Shown here piece after piece: positions 27,882 to 38,800 of a DNA stretch of 64,000 nucleotides. The DNA comes from G963667855 sp963667855. Its GTDB lineage: Bacteria > Planctomycetota > Phycisphaerae > UBA1845. Positions within the stretch are counted from its first letter, which is position 1, and every line of letters starts with the position of its first letter. The DNA lies in the NCBI GenBank assembly GCA_963667855.2, contig CAXXKI010000009.1:1-64000 (forward strand), given 5' to 3'. Under the pieces are notes generated by a model. The model made no database searches. It saw only the letters and a program-made list of their open reading frames with translations, and was not told where the DNA came from. The translations under genes were made by a program, and so were the position numbers.

Positions 27882-28267
27882 CGCCGGACCTCCTGTCCTG
27901 TTTGCTGAACCAACGATACTTCTTTGCTATTGGGGCGTCAGACCACCTCCCTGTGGTCGTTATGCCGCAATCCGTTTCCGCCGCGAACGCCCCAACTGTA
28001 CTTCTATTATCGGCGGCTGGCTTTTTTTTCCGAAGCCATTCACCCCGCCGGCATCGTCGGCCGTAACTATTTATTTTTCAAGCAGTTACAACTCCTCAAA
28101 ACCAGGATCAATACGTCGCCATTCAACCCGGCTTGAATCATCAACAAACCTTCGACAGATGAAAACTGAAAGCCACCACTACTGTCACCCACGTCAGGAT
28201 CATTTGAAAATGGTTGGAAGCACAACGATTTGAATAGTTGGCGAAAACACTAATCGATAGAAAAACA
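27882..28267. other. Intergenic region with nested inverted repeats
   Basis: The 386 bases between the kinase stop and the coiled-coil start contain no gene. A 9-base outer stem (27930-27938 with 27987-27995) encloses a 6-base hairpin (27941-27946 with 27953-27958). It lies about 50-115 bases before the coiled-coil gene and could form a folded 5' leader. The remainder shows nothing I recognise. Confidence 0.4.
27889..27894 (-). promoter_or_regulatory. Strong Shine-Dalgarno deciding a TTG start
   Basis: AGGAGG on the minus strand lies seven bases before the TTG at 27881 and fixes that codon as the start of the coiled-coil gene. Confidence 0.75.
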
Positions 28268-29773
28268 TCAATGCGGTGAAACGATGGGTATCAGAATCCA
28301 GACCGACGCACCTCCTTCGGGCCTGTTCTCTCCCCCCAGGCTGCCGCCGTGCGCGGTTGCAACCCGGTTGGTTACGATCAATCCCAATCCGGTGGAGTCA
28401 GGACGCCTGGGCCTTTTAACCGTTTCGGTAAAGACAACCTGGCCGTTCTCCTCAGCCAATCCCGGACCATCGTCTTTAACTTCAAATTTAAGGTATTTAC
28501 CAACCGCGCTGACTACGATCTCAACCCGTTTTTCGCCGTACTGCACAGCGTTGCGCAACATGTTTTCAAGTGCCCGCATCAGTCGCCGACCGTCCGCCCG
28601 GATCGTAGGTAAGGACGGCTCTATTGTTGTAGTCAGTTCGATTCCCAGCGAGTCGGCCATTGGAGCCAACCCCCGAACAGTCTGACGCACCAGCTCACCA
28701 GGCGGCACCGGTTCGAGATTTAGTTCCTCACTGGCGTCCAGACGCGCGAGTTCGAAAAGATCATCGACGAGTGTCTGTAAACGATGCCCATCCTGAAGAG
28801 CTACGTTTATCGCATTGGTAACACTGTCTTTTTCGCTTGAGTTTTCCGACCTGGCCAGCGTCTCTTTCGCCCGATTCAGGCAAACGGATAAGGCCGTAAG
28901 CGGTGTTCGTAAATCGTGTGAAACCTGGGCAATCCACTCTCTGCGCTGACGATCACGTTCTTTCAACTGGATCACCAGGTCTTCTATTCGTCCGCGCATC
29001 GTGTTAAGAGCAACCGCCAATCGGGCAATTTCATCATCCCCGGTAACATCGAACGGACCGGGCAGGTCAATGGTCTCCACCTGCTGATTCAGCGGAGCGG
29101 ACGCGTCCGCCGCCAAGGTGGAAAGACGGCGGGTAACGATGCTGACCAATAGTAGCGATGCAAGTGTGGCAATCACGCCGGAAGCTATAAACCGGTAGAA
29201 CAAATCCGTGGATACCCGTTGCTCCCCAAGCGGAGTAGCTTCGGAAAACCAGGCCAGTACAAACGTACCGATATGGCGTCCTGATCGTGCTATCTGAGTG
29301 GCCGACGTGGTTACCGAGGTTCGGTTTTCACCTATAAAAACATTGCAGTCCTGCGTGGAACCACACAACGGCCAATCCTGCCCCACGTCAACGTACTTGG
29401 AAGCCAAATCACTGGCGATGAGAATCGTATCCCTTGAATCCAGCCACACATAAGCTTCACCAGGCCCGAGAAAATTCTCTATTACCTCCCGAGCTTCATC
29501 GGTAGGAACCGAACGGCCGAACTCATCCACCGTCAGATTGCTGAGAAGATAGTTGGCAAAAGGAGCGGACGCTGCCCGCGTAGGCTGCTCGAGTTCTTCA
29601 AGGTTCGCTCGATAGCTCTCGATTATCAACCGGGACGCCAGAAACTGGATGGAAAACATGGCTAACCCAAGTCCTAAGGCCAGCTTGACACTGATCCGAC
29701 GATACCATTTAACGGTTGTCGCCGTTCGGATGTGTTTTCCCGATGCGGGTAAGTTAGTCGCCTTCTGAGCCAC
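28268..29773 (-). CDS. Membrane sensor histidine kinase
   Basis: The 501-residue protein has two membrane helices (about residues 29-48 and 192-214) around an exported sensor domain of about 140 residues. That domain contains two cysteines (LCGSTQDC) that could form a disulfide. A HAMP segment follows. The HisKA box has phospho-acceptor His286 in QVSHDLRTPLTAL. The HATPase region has NMLRNAVQYG (N box), DDGPGL (G1) and GLGLIVTNRVATAHGG (G2). It should autophosphorylate and pass phosphate to the response regulator encoded 46 bases upstream. The start is GTG. Confidence 0.9.
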   Translation of the reverse strand: MAQKATNLPASGKHIRTATTVKWYRRISVKLALGLGLAMFSIQFLASRLIIESYRANLEELEQPTRAASAPFANYLLSNLTVDEFGRSVPTDEAREVIENFLGPGEAYVWLDSRDTILIASDLASKYVDVGQDWPLCGSTQDCNVFIGENRTSVTTSATQIARSGRHIGTFVLAWFSEATPLGEQRVSTDLFYRFIASGVIATLASLLLVSIVTRRLSTLAADASAPLNQQVETIDLPGPFDVTGDDEIARLAVALNTMRGRIEDLVIQLKERDRQRREWIAQVSHDLRTPLTALSVCLNRAKETLARSENSSEKDSVTNAINVALQDGHRLQTLVDDLFELARLDASEELNLEPVPPGELVRQTVRGLAPMADSLGIELTTTIEPSLPTIRADGRRLMRALENMLRNAVQYGEKRVEIVVSAVGKYLKFEVKDDGPGLAEENGQVVFTETVKRPRRPDSTGLGLIVTNRVATAHGGSLGGENRPEGGASVWILIPIVSPH

Positions 29774-29819
29774 GGTGTTATTCCGGGTTACTTCCAGTCA
29801 GCTTAATCCCAATACGTTT

Positions 29820-30593
29820 TTACTCATCCTGGAATCGATAGCCGACTCCCCAGACCGTTTCGACGAATCGAGGATCAGCCGGATCCTCTTCTATCTTGCT
29901 CCGCAATCTCGCTATGTGTAAATCAACGGTTCTAGCATCGCCGTCAAAGGATTCTCCCCATACCCGTTCAATCAACTGGTCCCGGGTCCAGGCTCTTCCC
30001 GCATTGTTCATGAGGAACAACAGCAGATCGAATTCCCTCGGCTTAAGGTCCAACCGTTTGTCACCATAGCCAACAGTTCGGGCCTGTGAGTCAATCCAAA
30101 GATCGCGACAGCGTATGACATTCGAACTTTTAGGCTCACCACTCCGGCGAAGCACACCCCGGATTCTTGCCACCAGTTCCGGCATATGGAAGGGTTTTAT
30201 AATATAATCATCAGCACCGACATCTAAACCGCGCACTCGTTGTTCCGGCGCGTCCCGGGCGGTTAAAATAATAATGGGAACGTTGTTATCCGAATGTCGC
30301 AGAGCGCGGCAAAGATCCAGACCATCACCATCGGGTAAACCAAGATCAAGAAGAATCAGATCGTAAGACCTTCTCGGTTTCGGACTGCCACCCTGCTGCT
30401 CGTTGCCGGACATCGGCGTCTCAGAACCCGGCTGCGGGGTTATCTGCACTCCCACGGCCAACTGTGCCTCTCGGAGTGTAGCACTAACTTCCACCTGGAA
30501 ACCGGCCGCCTTAAGCGCGTCAACAACTTCAAGCCGGATACGATCATCGTCTTCGACGAGCAAAATCGTTTTGGAATCGTATTCGTTCCTCAT
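29820..30593 (-). CDS. OmpR-family response regulator with an insertion in the receiver domain
   Basis: The 257-residue protein has a receiver domain with acidic pocket EDD (residues 14-16), phospho-acceptor Asp83 (LILLDLGLPDGDG) and the conserved Lys in IIKPFHMPEL. A winged-helix DNA-binding domain closes it (LKPREFDLLLFLMNNAGRAW, ARTVDLHIARLRSKIEEDP). About 28 residues (48-75, rich in Pro, Gly, Gln and Ser) are inserted between the second helix and the third strand, which is not normal for the family. It should bind DNA when phosphorylated by the adjacent kinase. The divergent protease gene is a candidate target by position only. Confidence 0.9.
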   Translation of the reverse strand: MRNEYDSKTILLVEDDDRIRLEVVDALKAAGFQVEVSATLREAQLAVGVQITPQPGSETPMSGNEQQGGSPKPRRSYDLILLDLGLPDGDGLDLCRALRHSDNNVPIIILTARDAPEQRVRGLDVGADDYIIKPFHMPELVARIRGVLRRSGEPKSSNVIRCRDLWIDSQARTVGYGDKRLDLKPREFDLLLFLMNNAGRAWTRDQLIERVWGESFDGDARTVDLHIARLRSKIEEDPADPRFVETVWGVGYRFQDE

Positions 30594-30916
30594 CGGTTTT
30601 CCATCTCTCCTTGAAACACCGCCAATAACGGTCTATTGCACGGAACATGTTGCCTGATCAAGGCTTGCGCCTCGTCACGTAGCATACCTTGCCAGAGCTT
30701 AACATGCCATATCCGCTTTAGAAAGTATCACGAAACCCCATCTGGACACATTGAGGATATAAAAGCACACAAATCAGAAGCATCGACCACTTCCCCCGCC
30801 TGATCGTTTAGAATCGACGTTTCAAGTGGTTTTGTGTAGCCGAAACGGGACTGTGTACAAACAGATTCAACAATTTATTGGAAGCCGCCAGAGTTCGAGT
30901 AGGAGGTCGAACAGCT
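30594..30916. promoter_or_regulatory. Divergent intergenic region
   Basis: The 323 bases between the response regulator start and the protease start should hold both promoters. AGGAGG at 30901-30906 is the ribosome site for the protease. No clear operator repeats were seen. Confidence 0.45.
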
Positions 30917-33900
30917 ATGAAGAGGATATTTTTATTCGCGGTCGTAATTTGCTTGGGGTGGTTCGGACCGGTAACTGCTTCCTCGGCCGACAACGAACCT
31001 GTCGGACAACTCCTGCTGAGATCCGGTATTGTCGAGACTACTCCCCAATCCAACGTACTGGCAGCCAAGAACGTAAGCGAGAAATTCTCCGCCGATCAAC
31101 GATATATTTTACAGACCGACGGGCCGCTGAAACAAGACGATTTCCTGGCATTGGTAAAAACCGGTGTGGAGTTACTGGCTTACATGCCGGAAAACGCATA
31201 CCTGGTCGACTTAAGTAAGGCCGACAGGAATTCGCTCTCCAATTCAGGAATCGCCCACTGGGTGGGAAAGTATGAAACCAACTGGAAAATAGACCCCGCC
31301 ATAGGCAACCGGCTGGGGCCTTTTCAAAGCGAATATCGAAAGGATCTCGAGAATCAGGGTCTACTCAAAGCAGTCGTATACACTTTTCCCAATGCCAGCC
31401 TCGGCACAGTTGAAACCGAATTGACAGATCTCGGGGCCACGATCATCGGCGACCATATGTCCGGTGAATTCGGGGCTATCGATTTGATTATCTCAAAATC
31501 AAACGTTGAACAACTGGCTGAAATCTCATCAGTAATGTTCATCGAAGAGGCTCCCGAAATCACCTTCCGAAACAGTACAAACAGGTGGATCGTTCAAAGC
31601 AACATGCTCGACTCCACGCCGCTCTACGACAACGGCTTGACCGGCACCGGGCAGATCGTGGGAATCATGGACGGCGAGGTCAACAAGGACCATTGTGCGG
31701 TTTCCGATACAAATCCAATCGGAGCCACACACAGAAAAATCGAAGCTTACAACACGTCCTTTGGCTACAACTCTCACGGGACACACGTAGCCGGAACGGT
31801 CGTCGGAGACGGCGGCGCCTGGGATGACAATCGCGGTGTAGCCTACGATGGCCGACTGGTATACAACGATTCGCCCTCCTATCCATACGGTGAAACCGAT
31901 ATGGTTGATCATTTGACCCTCCACCACAACCAGGGAGCTCGCGTACACACCAACAGTTGGGGAGATGATTACACCACCGATTATAACGGTTTAGCCCGGG
32001 CAATTGACGTATTCAGCCATGACTACGAAGAAAGCCTGGTGCTGTTTGCCGTCACCAACGGCAGCTACCTGAAGAATCCGGAGAACGCCAAGAACGTGCT
32101 GGCCGTAGGCGCATCCGAAGATACGCCAAGCCAGGATTACCACTGCTCAGGTGGTATGGGACCAACGGCGGACGGTAGAAGAAAACCGGAGATATTCGCT
32201 CCAGGTTGCAGTACGCACTCGGCCACCGGCAGCGGCGTCAGTTGCAGTACCACAACCATGACCGGAACCTCAATGGCCTGCCCGGCGGTGGCTGGTACAG
32301 CCATGCTGGTTCGACAGTATTTCACTGACGGCTACTATCCCACAGGAGCACCGGTTTATGCCAATCGGTTCACACCCAGTGGCGCACTGGTAAAAGCTAC
32401 TCTGTTAAACAGCGCCGTGGATATGACTGGTATTAGCGGATACCCCAGCAACCAGGAAGGATGGGGACGGGTTCTGGCTGATAATGCTTTGTTTTTCCCT
32501 GGCGACCAGCGGACAATGATAGTATCCGACACCCGTAACGCCAACGGATTGAATACCAATGACGAAATAATTCACGATTTCACAGTGACAGGCAGCGATG
32601 AACAACTGCGGGTTACCATGGTATTCACCGACGTTCCCGGCGTGGTGTCGGCCTCTGATCCGGTGGTTAATAACCTGGACCTGGAAGTTGTCGCTCCTGA
32701 TGGCACTACCGTGTACAAGGGAAATGTTTTCTCCGGCGGAGAGTCAACCACCGGCGGTAGCGCGGACGCAAAGAACAACGTCGAACAGGTTCACATCTCA
32801 GATCCAACTGCCGGCGCTTACAGTGCAAAAATAAAGGGTACGGCCGTCAACAGCGGAAACCAGGGATACGCTCTGGTAATTACCGGACAGGTGAGTATTG
32901 GACCGGCACCACCGGAGACCGAGGATATGGAAATCTCCACACCGACAAACATGGGTATGGGAATAACACTCGCCGGCAGTGACATCGACGACGATCCGCT
33001 CGACTTCATCATCATGACCCTTCCCAGCCACGGAGTACTGAACGATCCCGAAGCTGGAATCATCAACACGGTACCCTACGTAGTTGCCGCCAAGGGAAAT
33101 GTCGTCAACTACACCCCGAATACTGGATATGCCGGAAACGACGGATTCGTATTCAAAGCCAACGACGGCGGCACACCTCCGGATGGTGGAGATTCCAACA
33201 CGTCCTATGTCCATATCACAGTTGTCGCTACCTCGCCGGTAATCGTAACTGACTCGCTACCTGTCGGTAAACTTGGTGAGGAATATTCACAAGTGCAATT
33301 CGCTGCAGTTGGCGGACAACCGGAACTGGTATGGAGCGTTATCGCTGACGGTGAATATGCCGAAACCTCAGACGGTGTTAATGGATACGCAGCCGTTGGA
33401 GCTGCACAGGGGCGAACCGGAGACACCGGTTTCGTATTCTATAATCTCCCGTTCAGCTTCCCGTTTTACGGAAGCGAATACAACCTGATAAGAATTAGGT
33501 ATGATGGTTTTATAGATTTCGGCACATTTAGTGGTTTGCCGTATGTAAACGGCATTGAAAACCTGCGGGCAAATCGCATTATCGCCCCTCTTTGGGATGA
33601 CCTGATCCTCGGTTCCGAAAAGGACATCTATATCGACAGCTCAACCGCAGGCGAGGTCACTGTTCGATGGGCAGTCTCTACGCATCCCGCAGGTGACAAC
33701 GTGGAATTTTCAGTAACTCTGCGAAACAGCGGAGTAATTAAATTCCACTACGGCCCCGGAAATAATCCGGTCAATGCCACTATCGGTGTTTCCAGTGGTG
33801 ACGGCACCAACTATACAGTGTCGATGTATAGTGGCGCTTCATCATTGAACGAAGTGGACTCCGTAACTATCGCCCCGCCGGATCTATTACCAACCGGCCT

Positions 33901-34210
33901 GGTTTTCAATTCCCAGGGGCTCTTGAGTGGAACCCCCACTGAAGCGGGCTGGTTCGAACCAGCGTACAAGGTTACCGACGATTTAGGTCGGGTAGATCTG
34001 CAGATGGTTCCATTGTTCATAGCCGATACTTACAGTGCGGACTTTGATCTGGACGGAGATGTTGATCTGTTTGACTTCGGGCAACTGCAGGCCTGCTGGG
34101 ACGAAGTGGTTTTAAGCAGCCACTGCGCTACGGCCGATTTGAACGACGACGGGGTTCTGGACCTTGCGGATTTTGGCGCGTTCGTTGAGTTAATGAGTAG
34201 TCCGAACTGA
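30917..34210 (+). CDS. Secreted subtilisin-like serine protease with C-terminal dockerin-like module
   Basis: The 1097-residue protein has a signal peptide (MKRIFLFAVVICLGWFGPVT), a propeptide of about 200 residues, and an S8 catalytic domain with Asp252 (GIMDGEV), His287 (SHGTHVAGT) and Ser452 (GTSMACPAVAG). A jelly-roll domain follows (FTDVPGV to LEVVAPDGTTVYKG). Then come a Big/cadherin-like domain (PSHGVLNDPEAG, YTPNTGYAGNDGFVF) and a He_PIG-type Ig fold (TDSLPVGKLGEEY, LLSGTPTEAG) split by a beta-rich insertion. The last 55 residues carry two calcium-type loops, DLDGDVDL and DLNDDGVLDL. It should act outside the cell or in the periplasm. AGGAGG ten bases upstream of the ATG at 30917 favours it over the frame opening at 30878. 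Confidence 0.9.
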   Translation: MKRIFLFAVVICLGWFGPVTASSADNEPVGQLLLRSGIVETTPQSNVLAAKNVSEKFSADQRYILQTDGPLKQDDFLALVKTGVELLAYMPENAYLVDLSKADRNSLSNSGIAHWVGKYETNWKIDPAIGNRLGPFQSEYRKDLENQGLLKAVVYTFPNASLGTVETELTDLGATIIGDHMSGEFGAIDLIISKSNVEQLAEISSVMFIEEAPEITFRNSTNRWIVQSNMLDSTPLYDNGLTGTGQIVGIMDGEVNKDHCAVSDTNPIGATHRKIEAYNTSFGYNSHGTHVAGTVVGDGGAWDDNRGVAYDGRLVYNDSPSYPYGETDMVDHLTLHHNQGARVHTNSWGDDYTTDYNGLARAIDVFSHDYEESLVLFAVTNGSYLKNPENAKNVLAVGASEDTPSQDYHCSGGMGPTADGRRKPEIFAPGCSTHSATGSGVSCSTTTMTGTSMACPAVAGTAMLVRQYFTDGYYPTGAPVYANRFTPSGALVKATLLNSAVDMTGISGYPSNQEGWGRVLADNALFFPGDQRTMIVSDTRNANGLNTNDEIIHDFTVTGSDEQLRVTMVFTDVPGVVSASDPVVNNLDLEVVAPDGTTVYKGNVFSGGESTTGGSADAKNNVEQVHISDPTAGAYSAKIKGTAVNSGNQGYALVITGQVSIGPAPPETEDMEISTPTNMGMGITLAGSDIDDDPLDFIIMTLPSHGVLNDPEAGIINTVPYVVAAKGNVVNYTPNTGYAGNDGFVFKANDGGTPPDGGDSNTSYVHITVVATSPVIVTDSLPVGKLGEEYSQVQFAAVGGQPELVWSVIADGEYAETSDGVNGYAAVGAAQGRTGDTGFVFYNLPFSFPFYGSEYNLIRIRYDGFIDFGTFSGLPYVNGIENLRANRIIAPLWDDLILGSEKDIYIDSSTAGEVTVRWAVSTHPAGDNVEFSVTLRNSGVIKFHYGPGNNPVNATIGVSSGDGTNYTVSMYSGASSLNEVDSVTIAPPDLLPTGLVFNSQGLLSGTPTEAGWFEPAYKVTDDLGRVDLQMVPLFIADTYSADFDLDGDVDLFDFGQLQACWDEVVLSSHCATADLNDDGVLDLADFGAFVELMSSPN

Positions 34211-34232
34211 TCCACAAACGCCCTTACAGCTA

Positions 34233-34276
34233 AAACAGGCGGATGCGGCATTGCTTATTGCCGCATCCGCCTGTTT
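34233..34276 (+). terminator. Rho-independent-type terminator after the protease gene
   Basis: A perfect 18-base stem (34233-34250 with 34259-34276) and an 8-base loop lie 22 bases after the protease stop. A T-rich stretch (TTTCATTTATT) follows. Confidence 0.82.
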
Positions 34277-34386
34277 CATTTATTCACTATAGCTTGTTTC
34301 AGATATCCGTTTATAATAAAGCCCATGTGCGAGGGTATGCATATTACCAGGCCGATGAACCTGCGACGAGAAACAACCAGACCATC

Positions 34387-35280
34387 ATGAATGATATTTC
34401 AAACAACACGGGTTCACGAACTCATCCACGTAATAATAGTTTTTTTCAGAAACATGGAACGACTTTGGTTATTCTCTCCATGATCGCCGCATTCCTGTTG
34501 ATAGTACTCTGCCGTCAGGAAATCCGCGTTCGCTGGTGGGGGTACAAACTGGCAAACTCCACCGAGGCTTCCGAACGGCTGTTTTATCTGCAACTGCTGG
34601 CTGAAAGCGGGGCAAAAGCAATACCTGTTGCCAAAAACTTGCTTGCTGAAAACGACGCCGGTTTGCGATCATTCGGCTTGGCCCTGTCGGCTTCATCACC
34701 CGGTGAACCGGCCGTTAAACTTTTGATCAAAACCTGTGACGACACCGACTGGGAAATAAGAAAAGGTGCCATAACCGCACTGGCAATGCGTAAATCCGAA
34801 AGTGGTTTACAGAAATTGCTGAAATTAACCGCTAATAAAAACCTGGAAACCGCCATGCTCGCGGTAAGTCACTTGGCGAACACTGATTCACCGGCGGCTC
34901 TGGAAAGTTTGAAAAATCTGGCACTTAACGATAAGCGGGCAGGCGTTCGCGCTCAGGCGATTGAGTCCCTGGCTTATTGGCCTGTCGACGATATTGCAGA
35001 AGCACTTATTTCGTGCCTGTCGGATCAGGAAATATACGAAGGTCTGATTGCCAGTGACCAGGAAGCTCTGGATATTCTATCCCAGGCTTCTCCCGATCTC
35101 GCCGCTGAAGTCACTCCCGAGCAGTTCTCGCCGTCACGGACAAACGGAACGCGTGCAGCCATCATCCTGCAAAAACTGATCGGCCAGAATTTCGGCTATA
35201 TCGAAACCCCCACCAACGATAAATCAACCCCTGTCAAAGCCTGGAAAAACTGGTGGGAAAAACAACATCCGGGGTCATAG
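34387..35280 (+). CDS. Membrane-anchored HEAT-repeat protein
   Basis: The 297-residue protein has one hydrophobic helix (about residues 26-45, LVILSMIAAFLLIVLC). A run of helical repeats of the HEAT/PBS-lyase type follows: AGLRSFGLALSASSPGEPAV, WEIRKGAITALAMRKSESGL, LETAMLAVSHLANTDSPAAL and AGVRAQAIESLAYWPVDDIA. It ends with AWKNWWEKQH. HEAT repeats bind other proteins; no enzyme motif is present. The frame is open back to 34243, but that stretch overlaps the upstream terminator, so the ATG at 34387 is preferred although its ribosome site is weak. Confidence 0.77.
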   Translation: MNDISNNTGSRTHPRNNSFFQKHGTTLVILSMIAAFLLIVLCRQEIRVRWWGYKLANSTEASERLFYLQLLAESGAKAIPVAKNLLAENDAGLRSFGLALSASSPGEPAVKLLIKTCDDTDWEIRKGAITALAMRKSESGLQKLLKLTANKNLETAMLAVSHLANTDSPAALESLKNLALNDKRAGVRAQAIESLAYWPVDDIAEALISCLSDQEIYEGLIASDQEALDILSQASPDLAAEVTPEQFSPSRTNGTRAAIILQKLIGQNFGYIETPTNDKSTPVKAWKNWWEKQHPGS

Positions 35281-35839
35281 CGAATTTAGTCAATAGACTA
35301 TTCAGGCAATACCGAAATATCCTTTTCTATAACACAAGTCGCATTTTACGCCATCTTTGACCTATCCGGAGAAACTCATCAATCAATACCTGGATAATTT
35401 TCCATACGCTAAACCATTGCCTACCCGCACTATTAAAATCCATATAATACCCCAACCAGCCTTTCTCTAACAATCAAACAAGCACCTTTGGTCTATTCCG
35501 ATTAAACGCCTTTTGATTTATATTTACACTGCACGTAAACACCACATTACAGCCGCAATTACAACAGGATACTTTCAAGCGTATAGATCGCGAATACCGC
35601 GATTGAAATTCTGCTGCACCATGACACGCCACAACACGGATTATAGCCTCGAGCAAGACAAGCCGATGCGCCTGTACACTCTGCAACGAAAGCAGATGTG
35701 ACCGTGAGAATTCCGCACCATATTCATATGGTTTGTATTTATAAGAGCCTCTCCAAAAAGCACATCGTGCGGAAACGGGCAAGTAAGAGTAAAAGCAGAA
35801 GGATGGAAACGACATCGGTCGCTCCAGAGATACGAGAAT
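35281..35839. other. Intergenic region without recognised genes
   Basis: These 559 A/T-rich bases lie between the HEAT-repeat gene and the hybrid kinase gene. Short open frames exist on both strands but lack ribosome sites and sensible composition. I see no RNA gene. The kinase promoter is expected near the right end. Confidence 0.5.
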
Positions 35840-38800
35840 ATGATACGGCGATTAAAAGAACTGAATAGCCGGAATATAGCGAAACCCTATATACCGGGCC
35901 TTGCCAAGCCATTCACGTTCATAATAACCACCATATTCCTTTACCTGGGACTCGGCTCTGGAACGATCCAGTCTTTAACTCATAAGCCACATGAAACACG
36001 GTTTAATCAACCCAAGATTCAACATTCACTGTCGACTCTGACTTCAGAAATTCGCAACGATCATAAAGCAACAATCAGTTGTTCCCTGTTTCCACTTGAG
36101 GTAACAAATACACTTGCCCAGCCGGGTATACCTCCAACCTGGGTTTATCCCATAGTATCTCTACTCGCAATCGGCATTTTCTGGCGATTGTATACCACAG
36201 CCCGCAAAGATCTCCGTCAGCAACGGGAAAAACTCCTCGAGAAAGAACGGATTGAACAACTTACCCTTCAGAGCCGAACCATCAACTGGGAAATTGACAA
36301 TCAGGGTATATACACATACGTATGCCGATTGGTGAAAGAGGAATATGGTTACGAGCCCGATGAAATAATCAGCCAAATGCACTTTTCTGATTTAATCCCT
36401 GAAACCAATCGCGATGCATTCAAACAATACATCTCCGAGGCGATAAATAACCACGTTCCTGTCATCAACCGAAAACGTGACGTGCAAACGAAAGACGGCA
36501 AACTACTTCATGTCCGTACCCGTGGATTTCCATTGTATGATGATAACGGCAACTTAAGCGGTTACTGCGGCAGCGATACGAATATCACCGAATGCGTTGA
36601 GATTGAGCGCAAACCACAGGAAAGTGACCTGCAGGCTCAGGATGTGTTAAACTCCGTTGAAGCCGGAGTTATTATAGTCGACGAATCAACTCACGTAATC
36701 CGTTTTGCCAACGAGGCGGCGGCTAAAATGGTTCAAACCAGCGTCGAAAATATACTGGGCAAAATCTGCCACAATTACATCTGCCCCAGAGGTCCGGAAG
36801 ACTGCCCGGTCACTAATTCGGGAAAAGAAATCGATAACGAAGAAAACAACCTACTGAAAGCGGACGGTACTCAACTTGATATACTGAAGACCGTCAAACA
36901 CATCGACTATCACGGCGACAATTGCCTGCTGGAAACCTTTGTGGATATCACGAAACTCAACGAAAGCCGCCAAGTCACCGAGAACACCATCAAAGAAATG
37001 GAAAAAGCGAGAAGAAACGCCGAGCAGGCCTATGAACTTTTACAGGCGGAACGCGACTTCTCCGCCAGTATCATAAACGAAGCGCCCGCAATCATATGCG
37101 GCATCAATCCTGGCGGAATTTGTACTTTTATTAACCCTGCCGGTGAAAAGGCAACCGGGTACACCAAAAAGGAAATACTCGGCAAGAACTGGTGGACTAC
37201 TCTCTACCCCGGCGAAGCATACAAACAGGTCGAATATTTCACAAGGGAGTTATCCAACAATCCCGTTTGCAATTACGAAATGAGCCTTATTCAAAAAGGA
37301 GGCGGACGGCGAATCGTTTCGTGGAATTCACTAGAGCACGTTGACAGCAATGGTAAGGTATTGGAACTGATCGGATTCGGCCATGATATAACCGAACGCA
37401 AGAATTCCGAAGATGAGCTGCGTCGGGTCAGCGTTGCGGTGGAATGTGCCGGCGATGCCATCGGAATGGCCGATGCCGACGGTCAACACATATATCAGAA
37501 TCGTGCATTTACCAATTTATTCGGTTACTCCGTTGAAGATTTTCGACAAAACGGCGGTCCTCCCCTGGTGTTTGCGGACAAACAGGTTGCACGCAGTGTC
37601 TTTGATGCAATCCTCAAAGGTGAATCCTGGGATGGCGAGGTGGAAATGATCTCCAAGGAGAAGAGGAAAATCACTTGCCTTCTCAGAGCGAATGCCATAA
37701 AGGATGATTCAGGAGCAATCCTGGGCGTAATCGGAGTTCATACTGATATCACTGATAAAAAGAACGCCGAGGCACGCTTGCAGGCTGAACGCATCTTTAC
37801 CGACACGATTATCGAAAGCGTCCCCGGACTGTTCTTCACTATCGATTCCTCTACGCAACACTTCATTCGGATAAACGCAAACTGGAAAACAGTTACGGGT
37901 TACACTGACGAGGAACTGGACAGTGTGAGAGCCTCGGATATTGTTGTGGACAAAGAGTTGAGCAAACTCAAAATCAAGGAGGCGCTGAATAACGGCTCGG
38001 CATCAATGGAGAATTTCCTTGTAACCAAGTCCGGCGAACAGGTCCCGTATTATTTGACTGCGCGCAGGTTGGATATCAATGGTACCGCCTACCTTGTCGG
38101 ATTGGGGCTGGATATCTCCTCCAGAAAAAGAGCGGAAGAGGAAATCCGCAACACGAATATCATGCTTGCCGAACAAACCGCCCGGGCGAACGACATGGCC
38201 GTTCAGGCGGAAATGGCCAACGCCGCAAAAAGCGAATTCCTGGCCAACATGAGTCACGAAATCCGTACACCGATGACAGCTATTCTCGGATTTACTGAAA
38301 CCATACTCGATCCGGAATTGTCCGATGAGGACAGACTGCATGCCGCTCACACGGTCCGCCGCAACGGAGAGCACCTTCTGGAAATAATCAACGACATCCT
38401 CGATATATCTAAAATCGAAGCGGGAAAACTCGGCGTTGAACGCATGCCCTGCTCACCGGTTAACATAGTAGCCGAGGTGCTATCGCTTATGCAGGTTCGC
38501 GCCGACGCTAAAAACCTTACTTTCCATACAGAATACATTAGAGAAATTCCGGAAACCATCAACAGCGATCCGACTCGACTAAAACAAATCCTGGTTAACC
38601 TGGTGGGAAACGCGATAAAGTTTACCGAAACCGGCGGGGTCAGGCTAATCACCCGTCTGGCGGATTCCAAAAGACCCGCCACTATTCAGTTCGATGTCAT
38701 TGACACCGGCATCGGGCTTACCGATGAACAGATCGGCAAACTGTTCAAACCATTCTCACAAGCGGATACTACAACCACCCGGAAATTCGGAGGTACCGGT

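Noticed and set aside
35474..35815. A 113-codon minus-strand frame in the gap before the hybrid kinase
   Set aside because: No ribosome site and no recognisable pattern; Ser/Cys/Tyr content suggests chance translation of A/T-rich DNA.
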